A stretch of DNA of 40,260 nucleotides from the NCBI GenBank assembly GCA_030694985.1, contig JAUYTV010000018.1, forward strand, positions 1 to 40,260, given 5' to 3'. A program made the translations under genes and the position numbers. Positions 8,153 to 17,409 of the stretch are shown piece by piece. The notes below the pieces were generated by a model. That model was not told the DNA's origin and ran no database searches. It was given only the letters and a program-made list of their open reading frames with translations. Numbering within the stretch: the stretch's first letter is position 1; every line of letters starts with the position of its first letter. Source of the stretch: Methanoregula sp. (lineage in GTDB: Archaea; Halobacteriota; Methanomicrobia; Methanomicrobiales; Methanospirillaceae).

Positions 8153-9082
8153 TCAGCGGATCATCCGTTGGATAGCCATCACAAGGATATCTTTTGCACC
8201 TGCCCGTCGCAAGGCGTTGATGAGCGAATAGACTCGCTCCTCGTTTACCACAGCATGTACAGCCACCAGATCTTCACTCGATGCAACATCCATGACCGTT
8301 GGTCCTGAGAGGCCGGGCAGCACGCGTTTCACTGCTTCGAGCGAGGAGCGTTTCACGTTCATCATCAGGTAGCACTGGCCGCGTGCCCGGATCACACTCT
8401 CCAGTGCGAGATGGATCTCGTCAATCTTCTCTTTCTTGGTCCGGAGCGATTCTTTGTTTGCAATCAGGAACGTTGACGTCTGGAGCACTTCATCGATCAC
8501 CCGTAGACGGTTGGTCCGAAGCGTAGTGCCAGAACTCGTCAGATCGATGATCGCATCTGCAATTCCGAGGTGCGGAGTGGCTTCACAGGCACCACCGACA
8601 AGCACAACATTGACTTTTATCTTCTGCTGTTTGAAGTACGTGCGGGTGATGACCGGAAATTCAGTGGCAACCTTCTTTCCTTCAAGCTGTTTGACCGAGG
8701 TAATGGATGAATCATCCCGGACAGCCAGCACCAGCTTTCCCTTGCCGGACTGGAGATCGAGGAGCTCTTCTACATCGGACTCCCGTTCGATTACCATATC
8801 GTGACCGGTGATTCCGAGATCGGCTGCACCGGTTGCAACGTATTCCGGAATATCGATCGGGCGGGCAAACAGGATCTCCACATGGGGGTCGAGGGTGCGG
8901 GTGATCAACCGCCGTTCCCCGGTCTCTGCTAAGTGAAGCCCGCTCTTTTCCACCAGTTCCATGATAGGCTCTGCAATCCTGCCCTTATTGGGGATTGCAA
9001 GACGCACAATATCAGAAAAAGGTGTGGGGGTACCAGTTTTTTTCACGGCTTTTATTGTTTTTTTGGCTTTTACAGCGTTCAC
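8153..9082 (-). CDS. hisG: ATP phosphoribosyltransferase, long form
   Basis: 309 residues from a GTG at 9082. This is the first committed enzyme of histidine synthesis (ATP + PRPP). The catalytic part begins at LAIPNKGRI and includes GITGHDMVIE and the PRPP loop region DLTSSGTTLRTN (about 180-191). The C-terminal ~75 residues (from about 230) are the regulatory domain of the long, HisZ-independent form. The N-terminus carries a Lys-rich extension of about 25 residues; AGGAAAG lies just before GTG 9082, but a GTG at the 26th codon would give the more usual length, so the start is uncertain. It follows mat by 18 bases. Confidence 0.95.
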   Translation of the reverse strand: MNAVKAKKTIKAVKKTGTPTPFSDIVRLAIPNKGRIAEPIMELVEKSGLHLAETGERRLITRTLDPHVEILFARPIDIPEYVATGAADLGITGHDMVIERESDVEELLDLQSGKGKLVLAVRDDSSITSVKQLEGKKVATEFPVITRTYFKQQKIKVNVVLVGGACEATPHLGIADAIIDLTSSGTTLRTNRLRVIDEVLQTSTFLIANKESLRTKKEKIDEIHLALESVIRARGQCYLMMNVKRSSLEAVKRVLPGLSGPTVMDVASSEDLVAVHAVVNEERVYSLINALRRAGAKDILVMAIQRMIR

Positions 9083-9100
9083 GGTCTTTCCTGTATGTGA

Positions 9101-10303
9101 TCAGAACGTCCTGAGTTCACCACGGATAACTGCCTCTGTGACTTGGGTGACAGTTGCAAGTTTTTCATCCACAATCGAGTGAATTTCACCGTTGATGTCT
9201 TTTAATTTATACCCGGATTGTGGCAGCACCTGCACGCTTGCAACAAGCGGCTGATCAATGGGTTTACCGATCTGCGAGAGGAGCCGGACATACATCTCAT
9301 CAATTCCATCTACCTTTTTCACACACTCCGTTGCAATCTGGGTTGAGAGAAGGTTGTAGATCTTACCGATGTGGTTGATCGGGTTCTTGCCGCTGGTTGC
9401 TTCCATGCTCATCGGGCGGTTGGGGGTGATTAAGCCATTGCAGCGGTTGCCTCGACCAACAGAACCGTCATCGCCCATCTCGGCTGAAGTACCGGTCACG
9501 GTCAAAAAGACACTCTCCTTTTTGATGTCGTCAGCGGTATTGACATGGACTACAACATTACGCTTGGTGCTCTTCTTTGCAACCTTGACTATCTCTTCAT
9601 TCAGAAGAACCATGTATTCCTTGTACTCCTTTATGTTTGCGCAGTATTTGTCGACAATCGCGCAGGCAATCGTTAACGTGATCGTGTTGCCGTCACGCAG
9701 GCCCATGATCTTGATATCCTGTCCGATTGCAGGATACTTTTTCCGGAGTTTTACATCGATATATTCTGCTGCGTTTTTGATGATGGTCTCAACTTCGGAG
9801 AAGGGGGCATGACCGACACCAAACGATGTGTCGTTTGAGCGCGGGGATTTACCCTGTGAGGGTTTAAAGACATCGCGGAGATCGGTTGAACCGGTTCCGA
9901 GACGGCAGTCAACCATCAGGTCGCGATTGAGATTGAGCTCAGGCAGAATCTTGTGGAGATACGTGTGTGCAGCTTCAACTGCCACTGAATCTGCTGGAAT
10001 CGTGATGCCGTTGAACTGCTTGGTTGCACGCCCGTCGAGCAGGATATAGATCGGGCGGATCATCCGGCCGCCGCCAAATTTCGGGCGGGATTCTCCGGCA
10101 ACTACTTCACCCTGGTCGGTGTTATGGTGAAGCACTACCCCGAACTCTTCGAGATATGCCTTGCAAAGTGCCTGGCTGATCGACTCGGCAATACCGTCAG
10201 CAAGGCTGTCGGGGTGGCCAAGGCATTTGCGTTCAACAAGTTCAATCCGCTGCTTTTCTAAGGGGATCTGGTCCAATGCTTCAATCTGAATATTTCTCTT
10301 CAT
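9101..10303 (-). CDS. mat: S-adenosylmethionine synthetase, archaeal type
   Basis: 400 residues. It makes S-adenosylmethionine from ATP and methionine and belongs to the archaeal MAT family, which is very divergent from bacterial MetK. Typical segments are visible: ERKCLGHPDSLADGIAE (about 27-43), HNTDQGEVVAGES (about 60-72), FGGGRMIRPIYILLDGR, DCRLGTGSTDL, and GDDGSVGRGNRCNGLITPNR (about 278-297). The start at 10303 is supported by GAGGAT just upstream. It heads the probable operon mat-hisG-hisA-hisB. SAM is needed for methanogenic cofactor synthesis, but the link to histidine genes may be positional only. Confidence 0.97.
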   Translation of the reverse strand: MKRNIQIEALDQIPLEKQRIELVERKCLGHPDSLADGIAESISQALCKAYLEEFGVVLHHNTDQGEVVAGESRPKFGGGRMIRPIYILLDGRATKQFNGITIPADSVAVEAAHTYLHKILPELNLNRDLMVDCRLGTGSTDLRDVFKPSQGKSPRSNDTSFGVGHAPFSEVETIIKNAAEYIDVKLRKKYPAIGQDIKIMGLRDGNTITLTIACAIVDKYCANIKEYKEYMVLLNEEIVKVAKKSTKRNVVVHVNTADDIKKESVFLTVTGTSAEMGDDGSVGRGNRCNGLITPNRPMSMEATSGKNPINHIGKIYNLLSTQIATECVKKVDGIDEMYVRLLSQIGKPIDQPLVASVQVLPQSGYKLKDINGEIHSIVDEKLATVTQVTEAVIRGELRTF

Positions 10304-10327
10304 TGATATCCTCGGTCAAACTTCGTA

Positions 10328-10338
10328 ATAATAAAAGG
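10328..10338 (-). promoter_or_regulatory. TATA box of the mat-his operon
   Basis: Minus-strand TTTTATTATT is centred about 30 bases before the ATG at 10303. It would give a very short leader that still contains GAGGAT. The remainder of the gap (10339-10631) contains A/T runs but no gene I can support; a 69-codon frame there lacks family features. Confidence 0.45.
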
Positions 10339-10631
10339 GACTGGTGGTGATATAACCGTTTTCTTCTGAAGCCAAAAAATGATTGGGAGTAATTTAAAAA
10401 AAAAAATTTATGTTACTTTCTCACCGGAAAAGAGATCAATTCGTCTTGTTTTTTGTGTGAAGAAGAAATCCACCAGTGAGAATAATCACCGGTATGAATG
10501 AAGAGCACAGGAAAATTTGTGCAAAAAAATGCCAGAACTTTTTTTGCAGAATTGTGCCGTAAAAAAATATGCGTATGAGATATTTTATCAGAACAAAAAA
10601 AAGAGTCCGATGAATTGTTCATCGAACGTAT

Positions 10632-12026
10632 TTATCGTCTCAGGAACTTGTGGAGGATCGTCATTTCACTGCCCGGGGGGGCCTTTTTTACCGGGGGTTT
10701 TACCGGAGCAGGTGCAACATCGCGCTCATCCTCATCATCGTCATCAGCGTTAGATACCGTGATTTTTGGCACTTTTCTCTGCGGGACTTGCGGTGTGTGC
10801 GCCGGTTTTGCAGAGGCGTGTGCTTCTCCGGCTGCTTTTCCTGCTTTGTGAGCAGATAGTTTGGTTCCGCACCCAGGGCAGAAGTTTGCGGTGTTAAGAA
10901 TTTTCTTGCCGCAGTTATGACAGAACTGGGGATTTGCCACTTCGTCATCCCGTGCTGGTTTTTCATGAGTCTCCGGCTCCTCATCCGGAAGAATTTCAAC
11001 AAACGGGGGGTGTTCGGGTTCTGCAACCGGCTGGCGGCGCATGGGTTCAGCAGTCACTCTTCTCACCGGGGTTGCGGGGGTTTGTTTGAGCGGCTGCATC
11101 GCACTCTTCATGGCAACTTTCATTGCCGACTGGACTTCTGGTTTTTTTGTATGTTTAATGGTCTCATTATCGGTTGGGGGAATCTCCCTGTCATAGCCCT
11201 TGATCGTGATCGGATTTTTTACCGGTTCCTGCTTCCTGACGGGTGAACGCTTTGGCGGTTCTTCTTCTACAGGTTCTGACTCTTTTTCTTCCTCGGGCAT
11301 CTTATAGCTCGAGAGAACTCGTTTTACCGGAGGTTGCTTTTCATGATCCTTGGCCGGCTTTTTTGTGGGGTGCAGTCCCTGCCTCTGGGCGGGTTTTTCT
11401 AAAGGAGCAGCAGATGCCGGTTCTTCATCCTGCTGGACGGGTTCTTCTGCCTTCTTCTTTGCAGACTTCTTGTGAGGTTTTTCAACCTGAAGGAGCGAGA
11501 TCCATTCGTCAACCTCAGTTGTCCGGTCCATACCGTTCTGGGCAAAGACAATCTTCATCGTCTTTATCTCATCATCAGGAGATCGTATAGACAGGACAAG
11601 CACGGGATCTGAATTCTCGGAATCTTCACTGGTGCATCCCGCGATGGTGTCCCTTGCAACATCTTTTGCGGTAACCTTGACTTTCTTTTCCTCAGTATCA
11701 ATTAAAAAAATCCGCCTCTCGGTGAGATATGCATGGAAAAAGAATTTTTTCACAGAGACATTGAGGGACCCGATCTGCACCTGTTCGCCCGGCTGCAGGT
11801 ATGGTGAAAGTCCTCCTTCACCTTCGTCTTCAGTTTCCCCATCTTCATCCTGCGATTTTTTGGGCGTTGTCCCTTTTTTTGCAGGACTCTCTTTTGGTAT
11901 TGTCCTGCCTGCCGCTACGGAATCTTTCTTTAAGTTTTGTGTCTTGCTTTGTGGTATCTTGCCACCGCAATAACCGCATTCCACAATATTGTCGCGTATA
12001 TTCATCCCACAGTGAGGGCACTTCAT
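10632..12026 (-). CDS. Zinc-ribbon protein with PH-like domain and charged linker
   Basis: 464 residues, no recognised function. An N-terminal zinc ribbon has C3-x2-C6 and C17-x2-C20. After a Lys/Glu-rich linker, residues about 75-185 form a beta-rich domain (LQPGEQVQIGSLNVSV, then FFHAYLTERRIFLIDTE) resembling bacterial/archaeal PH-like domains that read like membrane-associated scaffolds. A long low-complexity Pro/Lys/Glu region with many KKP and PVKK patches follows (about 190-365), then a second ribbon (CHNC and CPGC, about 369-387), and an acidic DDDDEDERD patch near the end. GGAGATCC upstream supports the start. It is probably a cytoplasmic scaffold or adaptor; this is inference. Confidence 0.85.
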   Translation of the reverse strand: MKCPHCGMNIRDNIVECGYCGGKIPQSKTQNLKKDSVAAGRTIPKESPAKKGTTPKKSQDEDGETEDEGEGGLSPYLQPGEQVQIGSLNVSVKKFFFHAYLTERRIFLIDTEEKKVKVTAKDVARDTIAGCTSEDSENSDPVLVLSIRSPDDEIKTMKIVFAQNGMDRTTEVDEWISLLQVEKPHKKSAKKKAEEPVQQDEEPASAAPLEKPAQRQGLHPTKKPAKDHEKQPPVKRVLSSYKMPEEEKESEPVEEEPPKRSPVRKQEPVKNPITIKGYDREIPPTDNETIKHTKKPEVQSAMKVAMKSAMQPLKQTPATPVRRVTAEPMRRQPVAEPEHPPFVEILPDEEPETHEKPARDDEVANPQFCHNCGKKILNTANFCPGCGTKLSAHKAGKAAGEAHASAKPAHTPQVPQRKVPKITVSNADDDDEDERDVAPAPVKPPVKKAPPGSEMTILHKFLRR

Positions 12027-12112
12027 CTAGGATCTCCTTTACCGGTATTCAGAGTAGATAACTATAATGTTTACATTACATATGAAAAATCCTATGATCG
12101 GCATCGCTGGAT

Positions 12113-13555
12113 TCACGATTCCGTTTTATTGGGTTGGGCAGGTGGACGGTTCATCAGTGCATCAACAATCCGTGCCCGTTCTTCCTCGTTGTCTACCGCA
12201 TGGAGATACACGGTTGCAGTTTTTTTCTGCATGCAGAGCAGCGCATTGATCCTGCATCGGGTGCCGTCACGGTCAAGGTAACAATCTCCTGCGGTGATCC
12301 GGCTGAACTCAACGGTTAAGGTCTTTTTAAAGGATTCCGGGCTGGAACCTGCGTGACAGGCTTTTCCTTCGGCAACCACAAGGTAAACCCCCTTCCTGCC
12401 GGACAGGGCGCTGTCTTCTACCATAAACGTACCATACTTTTCGTCACCCCACGGATTGAGAAATTCACGATAGAAAGGATCGTGCTTCTCCTTCCTCTCC
12501 CATAAAAAGAGCCCGAGGCGAAGCAAAAGGTAGTTTGCATACTTCTCCTCTGTTTTTGCTTTCAGGTGGGAGTAGACAGGAAGGTTGATGATATCTTTTA
12601 AGCACTTCTGTTCCTTTTCAAAGATATCCTCTTTTAATCCCCCTGAAAAGATCAACCTGACGGGTTTGAAATACAGGATCTTGTCAAGCACAGGAACCCC
12701 TAAAGAACCGTCTTTCATGGGCTGAAGTGTGCCGGTTTTCAGCACTACGGATACAAAGGATTGGCGGGGAGACGAAATATGCGGGGCATTGAACGGGGGT
12801 GTGGGGGCGGTGCGGTGAGAGTGGGGCGGGCTTATGCGCTTTACCGGAGCCGGGCCACTTGCGCGCGCGATCTCGGCCCACGATTCGGGCGAAAAGGATT
12901 TGTTCAAATTATGTTTCCAGATGGGATCGCGGACCGTGGCTATGGAGACTAAGCAGAACAGATCTTTTTCGGGTATGAATTTTGCTCCGCAATGGGTGCA
13001 TTCAACATAATAATCGGTATGGGCAATGCCATACAGCTGCTTTCCGACAACCCGGTTTAAGATACCGGTCCGGCAGACCGGGCAGAGATTCATCCACTGT
13101 GCGGGAGGCGTGTCGCCCAGGGTTCCCGCCCCTGCAGCGGAAAGGGAAGGTGTCGGGGCCGATGCAATATGCCATGTCCATGGGGGGAGCAGCCGTACTC
13201 CCCTGCTCCGCGCGTGGGATACGCTGTCAAGAACTTCAGCGTGCTCTGCAATTCCCGCACTACAGAGCACGCCGGTGATCACAGTAGAGCAGGGATCACT
13301 CAGGTTAAGGTTCAGGCGCTGCTCCAGACACCGGTTGAGTCCTTCTGTGGCCCTGTTTTCATGAGTTTGTTTTGTGGTGACGGCAAGCGTTTTTGAGAAT
13401 TCGGCGTTGAGGCATTCCATGGTCACACCAATAAGATCCTGGGTGACTGAGCACCCATCCTTCATGATCGGTAGCTGGCCAACGCGCCTGTTGATCGTTT
13501 CACAGGCAAGGGCAAGGAGTTCTGGAGAGATGGGGAAAAACTGGGTGGCAGACAT
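12113..13555 (-). CDS. Conserved zinc-ribbon protein of unknown function
   Basis: 480 residues; not recognised. The N-terminal part (1-150) is moderately helical and rich in Cys. A zinc ribbon follows (C158-x2-C161, C186-x2-C189). After a His/Pro/Ser-rich linker (about 230-265) comes a C-terminal domain (about 270-465) with many aromatic and basic residues, including YANYLLLRLGLFLWERKEKH. It has no signal peptide and no membrane segment. It lies 86 bases upstream of the other zinc-ribbon gene on the same strand, so the pair may be co-transcribed. A nucleic-acid-related role is possible but unsupported. Confidence 0.8.
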   Translation of the reverse strand: MSATQFFPISPELLALACETINRRVGQLPIMKDGCSVTQDLIGVTMECLNAEFSKTLAVTTKQTHENRATEGLNRCLEQRLNLNLSDPCSTVITGVLCSAGIAEHAEVLDSVSHARSRGVRLLPPWTWHIASAPTPSLSAAGAGTLGDTPPAQWMNLCPVCRTGILNRVVGKQLYGIAHTDYYVECTHCGAKFIPEKDLFCLVSIATVRDPIWKHNLNKSFSPESWAEIARASGPAPVKRISPPHSHRTAPTPPFNAPHISSPRQSFVSVVLKTGTLQPMKDGSLGVPVLDKILYFKPVRLIFSGGLKEDIFEKEQKCLKDIINLPVYSHLKAKTEEKYANYLLLRLGLFLWERKEKHDPFYREFLNPWGDEKYGTFMVEDSALSGRKGVYLVVAEGKACHAGSSPESFKKTLTVEFSRITAGDCYLDRDGTRCRINALLCMQKKTATVYLHAVDNEEERARIVDALMNRPPAQPNKTES

Positions 13556-13768
13556 AGGTTATGCTCGCTGTTCGTATCGATTGTCACGCTGACGGGATAA
13601 ACGATCGTATGAGATTTCGTATCTTCATCGCTGCCTGATAGCCGAATAATACCTTAAAGGAAAGTCTCGTTTTTTCGCGTTTTGAAGGATAATCTGCCGT
13701 TTGAATTGCGGGAGGAAAGAGTCATTGTATGGATTTTCCTGATAAGAAGAGAGATTGGTGAAAAAAGA

Positions 13769-14050
13769 TTACTTCTTTGCCCCTGTACGGGTGATCTTTT
13801 TTGCCGGCTTGATGGGGCTTGGCTTGTTCGTATGGGCGGGCAGCTCATCGCCATGGGGATGAGAATGCGGCGTGTGCTTTTTTGGGAGCGCGGGCTTTTT
13901 TATCGGCTTATGCTCAGGGTGAGGGAGTGGCCGGGCAATCGGGTGATGCCTTGCATCTTCCAGCTGGCGGTCGCGATCCTGGCCCGGGCCTGCTTTTTCC
14001 AGATGGGTTGCAACCCGCTTGTCTTTGGGAGTGGATTGTCTTGGTGACAT
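13769..14050 (-). CDS. Small His/Pro/Lys-rich basic protein
   Basis: 93 residues from the ATG at 14050 (MSPRQSTPKDKRVATHLEKA). The frame is open to 14104, but a TATA box (14071-14080) lies in that stretch and places transcription at about 14050, so a leaderless start there is preferred. The sequence is low in hydrophobics, rich in His, Pro and Lys, with repeated HPH/PKK patches, and ends in a Lys-rich KKITRTGAKK. It is probably intrinsically disordered; metal or nucleic-acid binding is conceivable. An opposite-strand frame of similar length exists, but has no promoter placement. The gap 13556-13768 holds nothing recognisable. Confidence 0.55.
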   Translation of the reverse strand: MSPRQSTPKDKRVATHLEKAGPGQDRDRQLEDARHHPIARPLPHPEHKPIKKPALPKKHTPHSHPHGDELPAHTNKPSPIKPAKKITRTGAKK

Positions 14051-14070
14051 AGTGAGTGATCTGTGCAGGG

Positions 14071-14080
14071 GATATAAAAA
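14071..14080 (-). promoter_or_regulatory. TATA box giving a leaderless start at 14050
   Basis: Minus-strand TTTTTATATC is centred 25-26 bases upstream of the ATG at 14050. It is one of the clearest TATA boxes in the window. No Shine-Dalgarno sequence precedes that ATG. Confidence 0.55.
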
Positions 14081-14339
14081 AGAGACGGGGAAAATCCCAC
14101 TCATTTTTAATTTGGGAGTTTTTCGTAACTCAAAGATAAGGGAGCCTCCCCATCAAAGCACATACCACAACTTCCTGCATCTGTATTGGTGTAACGATCG
14201 GAGTCATACGGCATGCGATGTTGAGATATCCTTGCGTTCATGAGTTTTTTGAAATTATCGTGCCGGTTCTGCTTGTAGTGAGCGGGAACTAAAAAAGAGG
14301 ATAATGCCTGTCGATGATCCGTTTCAACCGGCGCACGCA

Positions 14340-14349
14340 CTATTTTATC
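14340..14349 (+). promoter_or_regulatory. Possible TATA box of the RNase II-family gene
   Basis: CTATTTTATC lies about 37 bases before the ATG at 14382. It would give a leader of about ten bases. It also falls inside the open frame that extends upstream to 14304, arguing against that longer start. The rest of 14081-14339 shows no gene. Confidence 0.35.
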
Positions 14350-14381
14350 ATCCCCGCCACCAAACCAAAAAACAGTTGCCT

Positions 14382-15854
14382 ATGAAAAACCGCCGCTTCG
14401 TTGACCTAAAAACCGTCTCTTTTTTTGCCATGCAGAAATACGGCTTCAAACCCGAATTCCCAAAGGCAGTTATCCGTGAAGTGAATGCAATACACCCGGA
14501 TACTTCACAAACCATTGAAAAAAACGGGCAGGATCTCCGCTCTCTCCTCTGGTCATCGATCGATAACCATGATTCTGAAGATCTCGACCAGATGGAGTAT
14601 TGCAAACGGGGGCCGGATAACGAAATCAATGTAAGAATTGCAATTGCCGATGTTGATCACTATGTCCCCAAGCACTCGCAGGCTGACCAGTATGCAGCCT
14701 ACAACGGTACCTCAGTCTATACGGGAATTGTCACCTATCCCATGCTGCCCGACCGGCTCTCAAAAGGCATCTCATCGCTCCTGCCGGGCCAGGATTGCAG
14801 GGCAGTGATTATTGAATATACCGTGCTTCCCGATGGCAGCGTCCGGCACGGAAAACTCTACCGGGCTGTCGTTTCCAACAAGGCCAAGCTCATCTACGAA
14901 GAAGTCGGGGACTGGCTTGAAGGTGCCGGCCCCATTCCCCCCAGGGTGCGGGACATTGACGGGCTTGAAGCACAGGTGCGGTTGCAGCACGAGGCCGCTC
15001 TACGGTTAAAAAAATTCCGTGCTGAAAACGGGGCGCTCGAACTCGAAACTATTGAAGCCGAGCCGGTTGTTAAGGACGGAACAGTAAAAGCACTTGTTGT
15101 CCAGAAGAAGAATGAGGCACGGAACATAATCGAGGAGTTCATGGTGGCTGCCAACGGTACTACCGTAGCATTCCTCGGAAATGCCGGGATACCGATGATC
15201 CAGCGCATTGTCCGCATACCAAAATACTGGGGCGAGATTGTACTGACCGCCGCCACGTATGGGGAGATGCTGCCCGACCAACCGGATGCAAAGGCGCTCA
15301 CAGAATTTCTGATTCGGCAAAAAGAAGCCGATCCGATCCGCTTCCCTGACCTGTCACTCACAGTGGTAAAACTGATGGGGGCTGGCGAGTACGTTCCACT
15401 CGATCCCGGTGAGCCCCCGATAGGTCACTTCGCTCTCGCAGTAACAGATTATACGCATGGCACAGCACCGAACAGGCGCTATGTCGATCTCATCATACAG
15501 CGGCTCGTAAAAACGGTTCTGGACAAAACAGAGAGCCCCTATACTATCGAAGAACTCGCGGACCAGTCAGCATGGCTGACCGATAAGGAGAAAGGGTCAA
15601 AGAAGATTGAACGGTTCATGAGAAAAGCCGCTGCTGCCGTTTTGCTCCAGGACAGTATTGGCAATTCCTTTGATGCGCTTGTCACCGGCGCTTCTGATAA
15701 AGGGACGTATGTCCGGCTTATCACTCCCCCGGCTGAGGGGAGGGTGATGCAGGGCCAGCAGGGCCTCAGGGTTGGTGAGAAAGTCCGGGTTCGTTTGCTC
15801 AAGACTGACCCGATGAATGGGTTTGTTGACTTTGCCTGCACTGGCAGGTCTTAA
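14382..15854 (+). CDS. RNase II/RNB family exoribonuclease
   Basis: 490 residues from ATG 14382. It is a 3'-5' exoribonuclease of the RNase II/R superfamily. The catalytic aspartate cluster is S-I-D61-N-H-D64-S-E-D67-L-D69-Q70; the last position, normally Asp, is Gln. The second hallmark HFALAVTDYTHGTAPNRRY (about 362-380) corresponds to the YTHFTSPIRRY region. A C-terminal S1-like OB fold (about 425-488) binds RNA. Cold-shock domains at the N-terminus are absent, so it is shorter than RNase R. Monocistronic. The Gln variant resembles a subgroup I recall from other prokaryotes, so activity is likely but not certain. Confidence 0.9.
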   Translation: MKNRRFVDLKTVSFFAMQKYGFKPEFPKAVIREVNAIHPDTSQTIEKNGQDLRSLLWSSIDNHDSEDLDQMEYCKRGPDNEINVRIAIADVDHYVPKHSQADQYAAYNGTSVYTGIVTYPMLPDRLSKGISSLLPGQDCRAVIIEYTVLPDGSVRHGKLYRAVVSNKAKLIYEEVGDWLEGAGPIPPRVRDIDGLEAQVRLQHEAALRLKKFRAENGALELETIEAEPVVKDGTVKALVVQKKNEARNIIEEFMVAANGTTVAFLGNAGIPMIQRIVRIPKYWGEIVLTAATYGEMLPDQPDAKALTEFLIRQKEADPIRFPDLSLTVVKLMGAGEYVPLDPGEPPIGHFALAVTDYTHGTAPNRRYVDLIIQRLVKTVLDKTESPYTIEELADQSAWLTDKEKGSKKIERFMRKAAAAVLLQDSIGNSFDALVTGASDKGTYVRLITPPAEGRVMQGQQGLRVGEKVRVRLLKTDPMNGFVDFACTGRS

Positions 15855-16053
15855 AGCACTTAACGCGGGAATTTTTTACCAAAACCAGAAATCCATATTG
15901 GCAAAAGAACGGTCTGACAAACTATTGGAGAGGACCGTCATTATATTTTTCACTTGTTCTACCGTGAGCAGGAAGCAAGGAGCATGTGACTGTTTCTTTA
16001 CGAGACAAAAACAGCCGGATTGCACCAGAATTTGATTGGAGCCCGGTACGTTT

Positions 16054-17382
16054 TTATATCCTTGGCTTACCCCGTGTGATGATAATGAGGGGAAAAATTA
16101 TTCCGGCAACCAGCGCAAGAGACACTCCGACGGCATAGAGAGAACTCTGCAGGGTAGTCTGGATAAGTGCAGACTGGACAAGAGTGGATTGATGGGCCAG
16201 CTGGAAGAGACCGTTGAGCCCCATAATGGCGGCAAGCCCGGGGATCATCGAAAGTCCGGCCGCCACAGCGATTACCACTTCTGTCACATGGGTGATCCTG
16301 CCAATCAAAAACGCAAGCAGGGTAGCTGCTGCCATTGCAAGAAAAATACTCATGATAGGATCGATACCGGCAAGAATTGCAATCTCCCGGATTATCCGTG
16401 CAGCCCCCCCGCAGATAAAACACCACGGGAGTGCAGCAAGCGGCATATTCATCATGATGGAAAAACCGAGGGCCGCTATACCGGCTGCTGCGGCGCTGAT
16501 CAGGATGCCGGTCCAGCCGAGGGAGAGGATAACCGGGCCGCCTGATTCCGGTGCTAGAAGGGAGAGAGGAATCAACAGTACCCCGGTAATGACCAGAAGC
16601 TGTGCCATGACCGAGGTGAGCCGGGCAATCCCGCACCCCGTATGATCCCGTACGATATCGAGCCCGCCATTAATGAGAATGGTACCGGGAACAAGGAACA
16701 GGAGGGATGAGATGAGTGCAATCTCAGCAGTTGCAGTTTGGGAAAACGGGAGCAGGAGAAGTGCAGATGCCGATGCAACAAGAGCCGACAGCAACACGGT
16801 GAGATAGAGGTTTCCGGCCCATGGAAGAATATAGAACTTTGCAGCAAAACCTATCGAAGCTGCGATCAGGACAACCCAGAGGGATACAAAATCGGCGTTG
16901 TTCAGCCAGGCAAATGCAGCACAGGCAGCACCTACCGCAATGACCGTGACCCATGCCGGAAAGAGCGGGGGCTGGCCCTTTATCTCCTGAAGTTTACCGC
17001 TGACAGTCTCATGGGTAGCACCGCTTAACCCGATGGAAGCGAGCATCCGGCTGACACCCTGTAAAACGGTTGCATTGACCCGGACAGGTTCGCGAAATGC
17101 ATGCATCCGGATCTGCGTGCGGTTGCCGTCCCCACGGCCAACTTCAATCGCTTCATAGCCTACAAACGCATGGACATCGTCATCCCCAAGAGCATGGGCA
17201 ACGTATCGCACGGAATCGCTGATACGCTGAACGGATGCCCCTGAATCGTAGAGAGTTCTGCCAAGATCAAGATAGAGATCTACCCGGTGCCCCTCGGGAT
17301 CTGGTTCTGTTTTTTCCGCAGACAGCGGATTGCACAAACCGGGTGCCAAAGAAGATCCTAAATTATCCTGTGCAACCGTCAT
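16054..17382 (-). CDS. ThrE-family threonine/serine exporter
   Basis: 442 residues. It has the ThrE architecture: an N-terminal DUF1212 domain with the amphipathic region YLDLGRTLYDSGASVQRISDSV (positions about 37-58, 22 residues, partly conserved) and the first membrane bundle, then a second membrane bundle, about ten hydrophobic segments in all between residues 140 and 435. In bacteria the two halves are often separate (YjjP and YjjB); here they are fused. It is predicted to export threonine/serine or small dipeptides by the proton gradient. It stands alone, 27 bases downstream of the histidine kinase on the same strand, so co-transcription is possible. The gap 15855-16053 shows no gene. 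Confidence 0.85.
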   Translation of the reverse strand: MTVAQDNLGSSLAPGLCNPLSAEKTEPDPEGHRVDLYLDLGRTLYDSGASVQRISDSVRYVAHALGDDDVHAFVGYEAIEVGRGDGNRTQIRMHAFREPVRVNATVLQGVSRMLASIGLSGATHETVSGKLQEIKGQPPLFPAWVTVIAVGAACAAFAWLNNADFVSLWVVLIAASIGFAAKFYILPWAGNLYLTVLLSALVASASALLLLPFSQTATAEIALISSLLFLVPGTILINGGLDIVRDHTGCGIARLTSVMAQLLVITGVLLIPLSLLAPESGGPVILSLGWTGILISAAAAGIAALGFSIMMNMPLAALPWCFICGGAARIIREIAILAGIDPIMSIFLAMAAATLLAFLIGRITHVTEVVIAVAAGLSMIPGLAAIMGLNGLFQLAHQSTLVQSALIQTTLQSSLYAVGVSLALVAGIIFPLIIITRGKPRI

Positions 17383-17409
17383 AGTACATCACTTTTCTTT
17401 ATGCGCAGA

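Noticed and set aside
10413-10622. A 69-codon minus-strand frame between mat and the zinc-ribbon gene
   Set aside because: Low-complexity A/T-driven composition, no motif and no convincing start signal.
13682-14047. A 121-codon plus-strand frame opposite the basic protein
   Set aside because: It looks like the antisense shadow of a Pro/Lys/His-rich gene, and the promoter evidence favours the minus strand.
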